Positions 37,363 through 47,197 of a stretch of 64,000 nucleotides of DNA are shown in pieces. Location of the stretch: positions 1,116,001 to 1,180,000 of the forward strand of contig OZ260100.1 in the NCBI GenBank assembly GCA_965284565.1, read 5' to 3'. Every line of letters begins with the position of its first letter. Position 1 is the first letter of the stretch. Made by a program: the position numbers and the translations under genes. The stretch comes from BRH-c54 sp965284565. Lineage in GTDB: Bacteria > Bacteroidota > Bacteroidia > Flavobacteriales_E > Vicingaceae. The notes below the pieces were generated by a model, which had not been told where the DNA came from, did no database searches, and saw nothing but the letters and a program-made list of their open reading frames with translations.

Positions 37363-39423
37363 TTAGGGTTTTTTATACAACTTCAATCCTTCTTCCAACC
37401 ATTTTTTAAAGGCATCCACATTACCATGGTTTTCGTAATCGGCACTTCCGTTGCCTACTTCGTTGCCATTTTCATCTAATATTAAATAATAAGGTTGGGT
37501 GTTTACTTTATACTTTGATGATTGATAGTGACTCCACTTTTTACCTATGGTAGTAATTTTTATGGTTTTACCGTTTTCTTCTACTTCAAATTGTTCGTCT
37601 TCTGGCAAGTCTCTTTTATCATCCACATAAAGTGATACCAACACTACATCATTTTTTAAAATCTCTATAACGCCTGGCTCGCCCCAAACACCTTCTTCCA
37701 TTCTTCGGCAGTTAACACAGGCTTTTCCGGTAAAATCTAAAAATACTGGTTTACCCACTTTTTTGGCATACGCCAATCCTTCTTCTATGTCTAAAAATGC
37801 AGGAATACCTTGTGGACCAACATGTGTTCCTTCAATATAATCTACTGTTGATGCAGCTGAAGTATTTCCAAAACCTCTGGGAGATTCGCTGTATTCCATT
37901 GGTGGTGGAAATCCGCTAATTAATTTTAATGGAGCTCCCCAAAGTCCGGGAATTAAATAAATAACAAAAATAACCACTAGAGTTCCTAACAATGTTCTTC
38001 CAACAGAAAGGTTTTGCATGGAACTATCGTGTGGCAACTTAATAAACCCAAATAAATACATGGCTAATACTCCAAAAACACCTATCCAAATAGCTAAAAA
38101 CACTTCTCTTTCTAATAAGTGCCAATCCATCACTAAATCTGCATTCGATAAGAATTTAAAAGCTAATGCCAACTCTAAAAATCCTAATACTACTTTAACT
38201 GTATTTAACCAGCCACCCGATTTTGGTAAAGAATTCATCCAACCCGGGAATGCTGCAAACAAACCAAAAGGCAATGCCAGTGCTAATGAAAAACCAAACA
38301 TACCTACAAAAGGAGCCATTCCGCCAATTGATGCCGACTGAACCAACAAGGTTCCTACAATGGGTCCTGTACATGAAAATGAAACCAATGCCAAGGTAAA
38401 TGCCATAAAGAAAATACCTATTAATCCTCCTCTGTTAGAAGCTGAATCGGCTTTGTTTACCCAAGAGCTGGGCAATACAATTTCAAATGCTCCTAAAAAC
38501 GAAACAGCAAATATTATTAACAATAAAAAGAAGAAAATATTAAAATATACATTGGTTGATAGTGCATTTAAAGCATCAGATCCAAAAATTGCAGTAATAA
38601 TAGTACCTAAAAATATATAAATAGCAATGATAGAAACACCATAAAGCAATGCATTTCTAATTCCTGCTGCACGGGTTTTACTTTGCTTGGTAAAAAAACT
38701 AACCGTCATAGGTATCATTGGGAAAACACAAGGTGTTAATAAAGCTGCAAAACCGCTTAAAAAAGCTAAAAAGAAAATGGTTAACAACGATTTATCAGTT
38801 AGTTTATCTGTTGGTTTTTTGGTGGGAGTTTGTTCTGTTTTGTTTTCTGGAAGCTCTGTTGTTGCTTGTTCTTCTATTTTATCAGTAGAATCGGTATTAA
38901 CGGTTTCGTTTAAAACAAAACTCATTTCAGCGTTATTGTTTTTTTCGCTTGGTTGACAAGCTTTTACTTTTACTTCAAAAACATCATCAAAAGGAGGTAA
39001 GCACTGTACATCATCACATGTTTGGAAAGAATAATTGCCTTTTAAAGTAAAATCTTTTGTGGAGAGTATTTTTATTTTCTGTTTAAATTTAACTGTTCCG
39101 GAGTGTAAATACAGGTCTTCATTAAGAATTTCATCACGAACTTTTTCAGGTTTTGGTTCTTCTAACTTTCCTATAATTTCGTACTTATCCGATTTTTCTA
39201 ATTCCATTACTGTGGGCAATGCAAAACCGCCTTCTGGTAAATGAGCTGCATAAACATGCCATTTATTTACAATACTTGCTTTACCTATAATATATGCTTC
39301 GCAGCCATTTTGTTCTATGCTAAATTCCCAACTAACTTTTTCTAGCGGGTCTATTTGTGCAAAAGAAGTTTGGTGTGTAAAAAAAAGTGATAATACAATT
39401 AAAGCGTGTTTTAAAGCTCGCAT
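37363..39423 (-). CDS. dsbD: Thiol:disulfide interchange protein (DsbD-like)
   Basis: DsbD carries electrons from cytoplasmic thioredoxin across the inner membrane to periplasmic thiol proteins. The 686-aa protein has a signal peptide ending FAQ, an N-terminal beta-sandwich domain with cysteines in QTCDDVQCLPPF, a hydrophobic domain of eight or so helices containing TPCVFPMIPMTV and SFSCTGPIVG, and a C-terminal thioredoxin-like domain with CVNC (KACVNCRRMEEGVW). All expected cysteine pairs are visible. Promoter motif TAGTTTTG at 39449-39456 on the minus strand. Confidence 0.92.
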   Translation of the reverse strand: MRALKHALIVLSLFFTHQTSFAQIDPLEKVSWEFSIEQNGCEAYIIGKASIVNKWHVYAAHLPEGGFALPTVMELEKSDKYEIIGKLEEPKPEKVRDEILNEDLYLHSGTVKFKQKIKILSTKDFTLKGNYSFQTCDDVQCLPPFDDVFEVKVKACQPSEKNNNAEMSFVLNETVNTDSTDKIEEQATTELPENKTEQTPTKKPTDKLTDKSLLTIFFLAFLSGFAALLTPCVFPMIPMTVSFFTKQSKTRAAGIRNALLYGVSIIAIYIFLGTIITAIFGSDALNALSTNVYFNIFFFLLLIIFAVSFLGAFEIVLPSSWVNKADSASNRGGLIGIFFMAFTLALVSFSCTGPIVGTLLVQSASIGGMAPFVGMFGFSLALALPFGLFAAFPGWMNSLPKSGGWLNTVKVVLGFLELALAFKFLSNADLVMDWHLLEREVFLAIWIGVFGVLAMYLFGFIKLPHDSSMQNLSVGRTLLGTLVVIFVIYLIPGLWGAPLKLISGFPPPMEYSESPRGFGNTSAASTVDYIEGTHVGPQGIPAFLDIEEGLAYAKKVGKPVFLDFTGKACVNCRRMEEGVWGEPGVIEILKNDVVLVSLYVDDKRDLPEDEQFEVEENGKTIKITTIGKKWSHYQSSKYKVNTQPYYLILDENGNEVGNGSADYENHGNVDAFKKWLEEGLKLYKKP

Positions 39424-39448
39424 CTGCCTGATTTTAAAAGATGAATGT

Positions 39449-39456
39449 CAAAACTA
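39449..39456 (-). promoter_or_regulatory. -7 promoter motif of the dsbD-like gene
   Basis: TAGTTTTG on the minus strand, 25 bases before the ATG at 39423. Confidence 0.45.
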
Positions 39457-39511
39457 ATTAATAATTGTAATTTCTATTAATTTATTAACATATATATAAG
39501 TTAATAAAACT

Positions 39512-39545
39512 AAAAAAGCTCCCAAAATTAGGAGCTTTTAAAAAA
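39512..39545 (-). terminator. Terminator of the small gene at 39566
   Basis: AAAAGCTCC pairs with GGAGCTTTT around an eight-base loop, followed by T-rich sequence on the minus strand. Confidence 0.8.
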
Positions 39546-39565
39546 ATCAATAAAAAACCAATTAA

Positions 39566-39880
39566 CTAGAAAAATTTAATTTCATAAATACTTCTAATAG
39601 GAATTATGGTTGTTCCTTTTAGAATAATATTTTGTTCTGTAATTCCCCAAATAGACGTATCTACTACTTTTTTGCCTTCAACATCCTGAAAAATTACTTT
39701 TACTTTAATTTTATTATTTCCCAAATGCATTGCTCTTTCTATTTTCTTTAATCTTTCTTTTTTATCTTCGGGGGTTAATAAAACATCATCTTTTGGGAAA
39801 TGTAAATTAGCTATATCTTCTTTATTTATTAAAACTGCCTCAGCTTCTGAAGCAGAAATATTATTCGCTATTGAGTCCAT
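39566..39880 (-). CDS. Small conserved-looking cytoplasmic protein of unknown function
   Basis: A 104-aa protein without signal peptide. Residues 38-72 are highly charged (EDKKERLKKIERAMHLGNN), and the C-terminus (KVIFQDVEGKKVVDTSIWGITEQNIILKGTTIIPIRSIYEIKFF) is a beta-hairpin-rich segment like those of short Bacteroidota proteins of unknown role. It lies 97 bp after rpiB in the same direction and has its own terminator. Confidence 0.7.
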   Translation of the reverse strand: MDSIANNISASEAEAVLINKEDIANLHFPKDDVLLTPEDKKERLKKIERAMHLGNNKIKVKVIFQDVEGKKVVDTSIWGITEQNIILKGTTIIPIRSIYEIKFF

Positions 39881-39977
39881 ATATTGTTAGTTTTAAAAGT
39901 TATTAAAAATGAAAGGCGATTTGTTTAACGTAAGTAATTTTAAAAAAGTTTCTTTTAAACCCTTAATTTTTAAACTC

Positions 39978-40418
39978 CTAACAACAAGATATTTTATTTA
40001 CTCTATTTTGATGACGACCACCTTCAAAATCAGTAGATAAGAAAACATCCACACATTTAATAGCTTCTTCATTGCTAATAAAACGAGCAGGAAGTGCAAT
40101 TATATTGGCATTATTATGTAAACGAGCTAATTCAGCTATTTCTGGTTTCCAGCATAGTGCAGAACGAATTTCTTGATGTTTATTAGCTGTCATATTAATA
40201 CCATTGCCACTTCCACATATTAATATACCTAAAATACTAGCATTGCTAGCTACTTCATCAGCTACAGGGTGTGCAAAATCTGGATAATCTACACTATCGG
40301 CAGAAAAAGGACCAACATCTTTTACTTCTATTCCTTTGGCTACTAAATGTTGTTTAATTAGCTCTTTTAATTCATATCCGGCATGATCGCTACCTATTAA
40401 AATTTTTGTGATTTCCAT
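39978..40418 (-). CDS. rpiB: Ribose-5-phosphate isomerase B
   Basis: RpiB interconverts ribose 5-phosphate and ribulose 5-phosphate in the pentose phosphate pathway. The 146-aa protein has ILIGSDHAGYELK at the N-terminus, VDYPDFAHPVADEVA, the catalytic-loop CGSGNGINMTANKH and ALPARFISNEEA, all typical. The frame opens 14 codons earlier, but the ATG at 40418 fits the conserved start. The gene ends in two cysteines, which is unremarkable. Confidence 0.93.
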   Translation of the reverse strand: MEITKILIGSDHAGYELKELIKQHLVAKGIEVKDVGPFSADSVDYPDFAHPVADEVASNASILGILICGSGNGINMTANKHQEIRSALCWKPEIAELARLHNNANIIALPARFISNEEAIKCVDVFLSTDFEGGRHQNRVNKISCC

Positions 40419-40562
40419 TTTTGTGATTTTTAAGCGGTTAACTTTTACTTGTTTAAACAATAAAATTAGCCTTTTTAAATGATTTATCTACTTACTAACA
40501 TTCAAAATTATTAATAATTATAAGTGGTTGTTTTTAAACATTTTATATATAACAATAAAGTT

Positions 40563-40820
40563 GTTAATAGTCTTGAAAAAAGTTAATAAAAATCAAAAAC
40601 TATTTCTTGCATTATCCAATTAAAATGCTAATCAAAATTACAATTGAATTAAGCACTATTTTAATATGCCTATTTTTGGAAAACATACTAACAACAATAA
40701 AAAATTCTTGTTTATAAATATAAAATTAACAATTGGTTAATAGCTTATGCTAACAAAAAGTTAATAGTTTAGTTACTTAAAAGATTATCAAACTTATATA
40801 AAATTAAAAATTGTTAATAG
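40563..40820. repeat. Four copies of GTTAATAG in a gene-free AT-rich stretch
   Basis: The gap between rpiB and the MORN gene (about 525 bp, 40419-40943) holds GTTAATAG at 40563-40570, 40736-40743, 40760-40767 and 40813-40820. No open frame or hairpin of note is present. It may be a regulatory or structural region; chance is possible but unlikely given two G positions in such AT-rich DNA. Confidence 0.45.
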
Positions 40821-40943
40821 TAGTCAATAACTTTTTATAATTTATAAAAACAAGAACTATAATTACTAATTTTAAACCTTCTTAACACCTTAATAGTAAT
40901 AATAGTTTTTTTTTAATTTTAATTAATAATAATATATATAATA

Positions 40944-42482
40944 GTGTATTCACATCTTAATAAAATTAGTTTTTTCTTCCTCTTATTTTTATTTTCATTG
41001 CCTTACTTTGCTCAAGAAAAATTAAAGGATGGGCATAAAAAATTTTATTACGAAAATGGCATTGTTAGCAGCGAAGGAGAAATTAAAAATGGAAAACCAG
41101 AAGGATATTGGGTAACTTATCATCCAAACGGATTAAAAAAATCTGAAGGAAATAGAAAAAATCATTTACTAGATAGTACTTGGGTTTTTTATAATGAGAG
41201 AGAAGATACCCTCCAAAAAATTATATATAAAAACGATAAAAAAAATGGACTAAAAACTTATTTTAGCAATAATTGCAATGTAATTTTAGAAGAAAATTAT
41301 GTGGACGATATTAAACAAGGAATTACAACACATTATTACGATACCATTCTGTACGATTCTATTGCTAAAGTAAAACATAAAGAAATTTTTTATGAAGATA
41401 ATTTAGCCTCAGGAAATGCTTTTGAATATGGATTAGACGGAAGAATAATTTCTATTATTGTTTATAAAAAAGGAACGTTAATAGGCAAAGAAATTATAAA
41501 TAGATATGATTTTAATAACAAGAAAACAGGTATTTGGAAAAAGTTTTATGATAACGGAAAACTAAAAGAAGAAGCTACTTATAAAAATGATTTATTAAAT
41601 GGTTATTTAAAAGAATACGATTTAAAAGGCATGCTAACCAATGCTACACTTTATATAAATGGCGAACCTCAATTATTTGCAGAAGAGCTTAGTACCTTAG
41701 ATATTAAAAAAGAATTTTATACCGATGGAACAGTAAAAAAAGAAGGAACTTACGATGTTACAGGTAAGGAACACGGTAAATTTAAATATTATGATGAAGA
41801 AGGTAATTTAGAATTAACAGAACTTTATGAACATGGAATTTTACTTGCCAAAGGATTAATAGATAAAGAAGATAGAAGACAAGGATATTGGGAAGAATAT
41901 TATATAACAGGAGAATTAAAATCGAAAGGACATTATAAAGATGGAGATAAAATAGATGAATGGGAATATTTTTTTGTTGACAACCAATTACAACAAAAAG
42001 GTAGTTATATGGAAGGAGGAAAACCTATAGGAAAATGGGTTTGGTATTATCCAAATGGAAGTGTTTTAAGAGAAGAAAATTACCGCAAAGGTTTAAGAGA
42101 TGGTATGATGGAAGAATTTTTTGAAGATGGAACATTAATTACCAAAGGAGAATTTATTGATGGAAAAAAAGAAGATGAATGGTTTTATGAATTAGGAGAT
42201 CATAAAGAAATTGGTAAATACATTGATGGAGAAAGACACGGAGTTTGGAAATATTATTTTCCTAATGGAAAATTACATTTTGAAGGAAAATTTATTGACG
42301 GTTTGCCCGATGGAAAACATAAATATTTTTATGAAAATGGTAAAATAAAAAGAGAAGAAAACTATGTAATGGGAACTAAAACAGGTAATTGGAAAAGCTA
42401 TAACGAATTAGGCGAACTTTCTCTTATTATAGAATATAAAGATGGTGAAAACTATAAAATAAACGGATCTAAGATTAAATAA
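40944..42482 (+). CDS. Exported MORN-repeat protein (YwqK-like)
   Basis: The 512-aa protein has a signal peptide ending YFAQ and a mature part built from about eighteen MORN-type repeats of 20-25 residues with the pattern Y-x-x-G-x-x-x-x-x-G-x-W-x-x-Y (YWVTYHPNGLKKSEG, GNWKSYNELGELS). Such repeats form beta-hairpin sheets; Bacteroidota copies are often annotated as YwqK-like antitoxins without evidence for a toxin. The start appears to be GTG at 40944, as no ATG precedes the signal peptide. It is followed by the histidine kinase after 2 bp. Confidence 0.85.
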   Translation: MYSHLNKISFFFLLFLFSLPYFAQEKLKDGHKKFYYENGIVSSEGEIKNGKPEGYWVTYHPNGLKKSEGNRKNHLLDSTWVFYNEREDTLQKIIYKNDKKNGLKTYFSNNCNVILEENYVDDIKQGITTHYYDTILYDSIAKVKHKEIFYEDNLASGNAFEYGLDGRIISIIVYKKGTLIGKEIINRYDFNNKKTGIWKKFYDNGKLKEEATYKNDLLNGYLKEYDLKGMLTNATLYINGEPQLFAEELSTLDIKKEFYTDGTVKKEGTYDVTGKEHGKFKYYDEEGNLELTELYEHGILLAKGLIDKEDRRQGYWEEYYITGELKSKGHYKDGDKIDEWEYFFVDNQLQQKGSYMEGGKPIGKWVWYYPNGSVLREENYRKGLRDGMMEEFFEDGTLITKGEFIDGKKEDEWFYELGDHKEIGKYIDGERHGVWKYYFPNGKLHFEGKFIDGLPDGKHKYFYENGKIKREENYVMGTKTGNWKSYNELGELSLIIEYKDGENYKINGSKIK

Positions 42483-42484
42483 AA

Positions 42485-45400
42485 GTGAATTATTCCAATA
42501 AAACAAAAGAGGAATTAATTAAAGAATTAGAAATTCTTAAACAAAATCAAGAAAATATTTCTTTGGTATTAAATAATATTAAAGAGATGTTTTACCAGAT
42601 TTCTTTTGATGAAAATGGAAACAAAAAATTTGAATATTTAAGTTCACAAATTGAAGAAGTTCTTGGCTTAAGTAAAAAAGAATACATTGAAAATCAGGAT
42701 AAATTGTTCGAATATTTTCATCCTAATGATATAGATGAGCTTACTAAAATAGTAACTAACAGTAAAAAAGAAACAACAAGTCGAACTATTCAATATAGGT
42801 TTTTCAACAAAAAACTAAATAAATATGTTTGGATAGAAGAAAGCTTTACTCCTACCTATAATGATAAAGGAAAGCTAAAAAGCATTTTTGGTTCCGCAAA
42901 AAATGTTACTGAAAAAATAGATGCAGCCACTCAAAAAGAATTTATTATAGAAAACATTGAGGAAGTAATTTACAATGTAAAATTTAACCCAAAAAATAGT
43001 ACTAAAGAATTGGTTTTTATTAGTCCGCAAATAAAACAACTAATAGGATTAACACAAGAAGAATTTACTAAAGAGGGAATTTCCGGAGAACTTCAAAAAA
43101 GAATACATCCAGATGATTTGAAGATTATTAGTAAAACAATACGAGATTTATACGATAATAAAAAAACAAGAACAAGCACTCAATTTAGGTTTAAACCCAA
43201 AGGAAGAGAAGAATACATTTGGCTAGATGAAACACTAAATGCTAAATACGACAAAGAAGGCAATTTAGTAGAAACCATTACTGTACTTAGAGATATAACC
43301 GAAAGTAAACAGTTAAGCGATAAAATAAAAGTTTCTGAAAAAAGCTACAAAGACCTTTTAAATAATAGTCCGGATTTAATTTATATGATTAATGATAAAG
43401 GACAATTTATAGATGTAAACGCTACTGTATTAAATGTGTTAGGCTATAAAAAAGAAGAATTAATAGGAAAAACGCCAGCATTTTTAAGCAACAAAAAAAA
43501 GAATGACGTTAATGAAATTCCAACATTAATAAAAAATGCTAAAATAAAAACTCAATATTTTGATTGGTGGATAATAGATAAAAATGGCAAAGAATCTTTA
43601 CACGAAATTATTCTAAGAAAAGGAATGTATTTAGGCAAAAATGTTTTAGTAGCAACAGGAAGAAACATTACTGAAAGAGTTGAATATCAAAATAAAATAA
43701 AAAATAATCAAGAAAAACTCAACTTGGTTTTAGAAAATATTAAAGAAGGAATTTATAGTATAGATTTTACAGATAATAAAAATAGAAGCTTTGATTATTC
43801 TAACTCACAACTAAAGAAAATATTAGGTAAAAATTTAGATGATTTTGTAAAAATATCATGGGAAGAAAAAAAACAATTTTACCATCCTGACGATATTTAT
43901 AAAATAGAAAGTGCATCGAAAGAAATTTTTAATAATAAAGAAAAACCGGTTACAGTTGAATATAGATTTAAAAAGAAAACAGATAAAGATTATAGTTGGT
44001 TAGAAGAAAAAATAGTTTCTAAATTTGATGAGAAAGGCAAATTACTTACCAACTTTGGTGTTATTAGAGACATATCTAAACAAAAAATAGCCGAGCTTCA
44101 TTTAAAAGAAAAAGAAGAACTATATAGAAACTTGTTTACTAAAAATTTAGCAGGAGTTTTTATTACTGAAAATGATGTTATAATAGAATGTAATAATTCC
44201 TTTGCTAAATATTTTGGTTATAAATCTAGAATAGAACTTATTGGAAAAAATGCAGAAATGCTCTATTTTGCTATAGATGATAGGGATAAATACATTAAGG
44301 ATTTATATAAAAATGAATATTTAACCAATTACAGACTAAGACAAAAAAGAAAAGATGGGTCAGAATTATGGGTGTTAACTAATGTCAGTATAGTTAATAA
44401 ACAAACTAAAAGAGTAGAGGGAACACTTATTGAAATTACCGATCAACTAAAAAGAGAGCAGTTAGAAAAAGAAAAACTTAGACTACAACTTTTTGAAGAA
44501 TCTAATAAATCTCTTCAGAAGGAAATAGCTGAAAGAAAAGTAATTGAACAGCAACTTATTCAAAATCAGAAATATACTAACAGTATAATTAATAGTTCGT
44601 TAGATATAATTTGTGCTTCAGATAATAAAGGAAAAATTATAGAATATAATAAAGCTGCTCAAAAAGCATTTGGTTATACTAAAAATGAAATTAAAAACAA
44701 AGATATTTCTAGCGTTTATGCCTATAAAGAAGATTACCAAAAGGTTATAAATCAGTTAAGTAAAAAAGGAGTTTTTGTTGGAGAAATAACCAATATTAAT
44801 AAAAAAGGAGAAACATTTACTTCATTTCTTTCGGCATCGGTATTAAAAAATGAAAAAGGTGAAATTATAGGAACAATGGGTGTTTCTAGAGATATTACCG
44901 AAATGAAAAAAGCCGAACAACAACTTATAGAAAGTGAAGAAAAATACAGAGATTTATTTGAAAATGCCTCAGATTTAATTCAAAGTATTGATGCCCTAGG
45001 AAACATCCTCTATGTAAATAACGCTTGGAAAAAAGCATTGGGCTATACTGCTAAAGAACTAAAAAACAGAAATATTTTCGAATTTATTCATCAGGATGAT
45101 AAACAACATTGTGAAGATTTTTTCACTAAAATGATGAATACTAAAAAACCTACCAGAGATAGAATAACCTTTAGTTTACTTACAAAAAAAGGTAAAAAAA
45201 TTATTGTTGATGGAGATATAAGTAGTAAAATTGAAGAAGGTAAAATGGTTTCAACAAGAGCTATTTTAAGAGATATAACTGCAGAAAGTTGGCAAAATAA
45301 ACTACAAACGGTTTACAATAACATAGCTAAAAACATTACCGAAAAAATTAACCCTTTAGATATTTATGAAGGCATTAGAAGCGAACTAGGCAAAATTATA

Positions 45401-46981
45401 GACACCAATATTTTTGGTATTTCATATAAGAAAAGCGAAACAGCCATAGAGTTCCTTTATTTTTACGATTCTACCAGAAACGGTGTATTAGAACTTGCTC
45501 CAAGAGAAAATAAAAAAGGAGTAAACGAATACCTTATTAAAAACCAAAAACCAATTATCCTTTATAAAGAAGATTTATTGAGCTTAAAAAAAGCAGGAAA
45601 AATTGATATTTATGGTCCTTTGTGTAAGGTTTTAGTTGGTGTTCCGCTAAAAATTAAAAACAAAACCATAGGATTTATTACCATACAATCTTACGATGAT
45701 AAATATGCTTTTGATGAAAAAACCATTGAAATACTAGAATTTTTCTCAGGAAGTATTGCCCTTACTGTTCAGCGTAAATATGATGAAAGTAAAATTTACG
45801 AACAATCGGCCCGATTAAAATCTATTATTGAAATAGATACCCACATGATTTGGACCTATGATATGAATAAAGGAATTACCTCCTTTAATAAAAAATTTGC
45901 TGAAGAAATTTATAAACTTTACGGATACAAACCATACAACGATATTCATAAATTAAAATTAAACACACTTCTTAAAAAAGAAAAAAACCAACCATTTTGG
46001 GATAAAAAATACCAAGAAGTTTTTGAAGGAAAAACCCAACAATTTACCATAGAACAAACACTTCCTTCAGGCGAAAAACTATATAAGGAAGTAGTGTTAA
46101 ACCCTATTTTTAATGAAGACGGTACGGTTTCAGAAGTTTCAGGAATATCTCATGATGTAACCGATAAAAAAATTGCTGAAGAACAAACCAAGCAACAAAC
46201 TGCCAAGCTGCAATCTATTATAGAAAACAGCTCGCATTTATTCTGGACCTACCATAAAACCTTGGGATTAACCTCTTACAACCAAAATTATTACAAATCT
46301 TTTATAGATTCTTATGGTAAAGAACCAACCATTAATAACTCCAATTTGTTTAAACCCAAAAGTGAATTAGATGTTTTTTGGACAGAAAAATACAGCGAGG
46401 TTTTTAAAGGTAAAAAAATTGAGTTTATTACAGAGAGAAAAAATCCAAAAGGACAGCTTTCTATTAAAGAAGTTTTTTTAAGCCCTATTTTTAATGAAGA
46501 TGGTTCTGTTTCAGAAGTATCAGGGATGGCACACGATATTACCGAAAAAATGATAGCCGAAAAAGAACTTAAAAACTCATTAAAAGAAAAAGAAATTCTA
46601 TTAAAAGAAGTTCACCACCGAGTAAAAAACAATTTACAGGTTATTTCCAGTATTTTAAACCTACAATCGTCTTATATTCATGATGAAAAAATACTTACCA
46701 TTTTAAAGGAAAGCCAGAACAGAATTAAGTCTATGGCATTTATCCACGAAAGTTTATACCAAACAAATGACTTCTCACAAATAAATTTCTCAGAATATGT
46801 TGTAAATTTGTCTAAAAATTTAGTACATTCATACCTCGTTAACAACGAGTTAATAGAGTTAAGGCTAGATATTAACAAAGTATCGTTAAACTTAGATTTA
46901 TCAATACCTTGCGGGTTAATAATAAATGAATTAGTTTCGAATGCTTTAAAATATGCGTTCCCTGAAAACAGAAAAAATTAA
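42485..46981 (+). CDS. Giant multi-PAS sensor histidine kinase, ending early inside the ATPase domain
   Basis: This 1498-aa cytoplasmic kinase has no signal peptide. It starts with GTG at 42485, two bases after the MORN gene. It contains about nine PAS domains in tandem (roughly residues 20-935 and 1105-1365), a GAF-like domain (about 945-1100), and a HisKA_2 dimerisation domain with LLKEVHHRVKNNLQVISSILNLQS. The N box GLIINELVSNALKYAFPENRK follows, then AAT TAA stops the frame at 46979-46981. The same frame continues with the missing G boxes for another 72 codons. Without readthrough the kinase cannot bind ATP normally. Confidence 0.85.
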   Translation: MNYSNKTKEELIKELEILKQNQENISLVLNNIKEMFYQISFDENGNKKFEYLSSQIEEVLGLSKKEYIENQDKLFEYFHPNDIDELTKIVTNSKKETTSRTIQYRFFNKKLNKYVWIEESFTPTYNDKGKLKSIFGSAKNVTEKIDAATQKEFIIENIEEVIYNVKFNPKNSTKELVFISPQIKQLIGLTQEEFTKEGISGELQKRIHPDDLKIISKTIRDLYDNKKTRTSTQFRFKPKGREEYIWLDETLNAKYDKEGNLVETITVLRDITESKQLSDKIKVSEKSYKDLLNNSPDLIYMINDKGQFIDVNATVLNVLGYKKEELIGKTPAFLSNKKKNDVNEIPTLIKNAKIKTQYFDWWIIDKNGKESLHEIILRKGMYLGKNVLVATGRNITERVEYQNKIKNNQEKLNLVLENIKEGIYSIDFTDNKNRSFDYSNSQLKKILGKNLDDFVKISWEEKKQFYHPDDIYKIESASKEIFNNKEKPVTVEYRFKKKTDKDYSWLEEKIVSKFDEKGKLLTNFGVIRDISKQKIAELHLKEKEELYRNLFTKNLAGVFITENDVIIECNNSFAKYFGYKSRIELIGKNAEMLYFAIDDRDKYIKDLYKNEYLTNYRLRQKRKDGSELWVLTNVSIVNKQTKRVEGTLIEITDQLKREQLEKEKLRLQLFEESNKSLQKEIAERKVIEQQLIQNQKYTNSIINSSLDIICASDNKGKIIEYNKAAQKAFGYTKNEIKNKDISSVYAYKEDYQKVINQLSKKGVFVGEITNINKKGETFTSFLSASVLKNEKGEIIGTMGVSRDITEMKKAEQQLIESEEKYRDLFENASDLIQSIDALGNILYVNNAWKKALGYTAKELKNRNIFEFIHQDDKQHCEDFFTKMMNTKKPTRDRITFSLLTKKGKKIIVDGDISSKIEEGKMVSTRAILRDITAESWQNKLQTVYNNIAKNITEKINPLDIYEGIRSELGKIIDTNIFGISYKKSETAIEFLYFYDSTRNGVLELAPRENKKGVNEYLIKNQKPIILYKEDLLSLKKAGKIDIYGPLCKVLVGVPLKIKNKTIGFITIQSYDDKYAFDEKTIEILEFFSGSIALTVQRKYDESKIYEQSARLKSIIEIDTHMIWTYDMNKGITSFNKKFAEEIYKLYGYKPYNDIHKLKLNTLLKKEKNQPFWDKKYQEVFEGKTQQFTIEQTLPSGEKLYKEVVLNPIFNEDGTVSEVSGISHDVTDKKIAEEQTKQQTAKLQSIIENSSHLFWTYHKTLGLTSYNQNYYKSFIDSYGKEPTINNSNLFKPKSELDVFWTEKYSEVFKGKKIEFITERKNPKGQLSIKEVFLSPIFNEDGSVSEVSGMAHDITEKMIAEKELKNSLKEKEILLKEVHHRVKNNLQVISSILNLQSSYIHDEKILTILKESQNRIKSMAFIHESLYQTNDFSQINFSEYVVNLSKNLVHSYLVNNELIELRLDINKVSLNLDLSIPCGLIINELVSNALKYAFPENRKN

Positions 46982-47197
46982 GGATACATACTAATAAGTT
47001 TAAAAGCAGATAAAGAAAATATATATTTAAGCATAGCAGATAATGGAGTAGGATTACCTAAAAACCTCGATTTTAGAAACACAGAATCATTAGGTTTGCA
47101 GTTAGTAACTACTTTGGTTGAACAGATAAACGGAACAATAACACAAGAAAATACAACAGGAACTACCTATAACATCATATTTAAACATACACAATAA
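46982..47197 (+). pseudogene. In-frame remainder of the PAS kinase ATPase domain
   Basis: Directly after the TAA at 46979 the same reading frame runs on for 72 codons: GYILISLKADKENIYLSIADNGVGLP..SLGLQLVTTLVEQINGTI, the G1 and G2 regions of a HATPase domain, ending in TAATG that overlaps the regulator start. No start codon is available for separate translation. Relative to typical relatives (NRKG...) two codons, AAT TAA, look inserted; sequencing error, recent nonsense event or readthrough are all possible. Confidence 0.75.

Noticed and set aside
38018..39244. Several plus-strand frames of 69-107 codons opposite the dsbD-like gene
   Set aside because: They are low-complexity shadows of the hydrophobic DsbD coding sequence, with no promoter or start context.
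40419..40943. Replication origin in the AT-rich gap with GTTAATAG repeats
   Set aside because: No DnaA box pattern (TTATCCACA-like) and no dnaA/dnaN/parAB neighbours were seen.
40944..42482. The MORN-repeat protein as an antitoxin of a toxin-antitoxin pair
   Set aside because: The name comes from database labels; it has a signal peptide and no toxin gene beside it.
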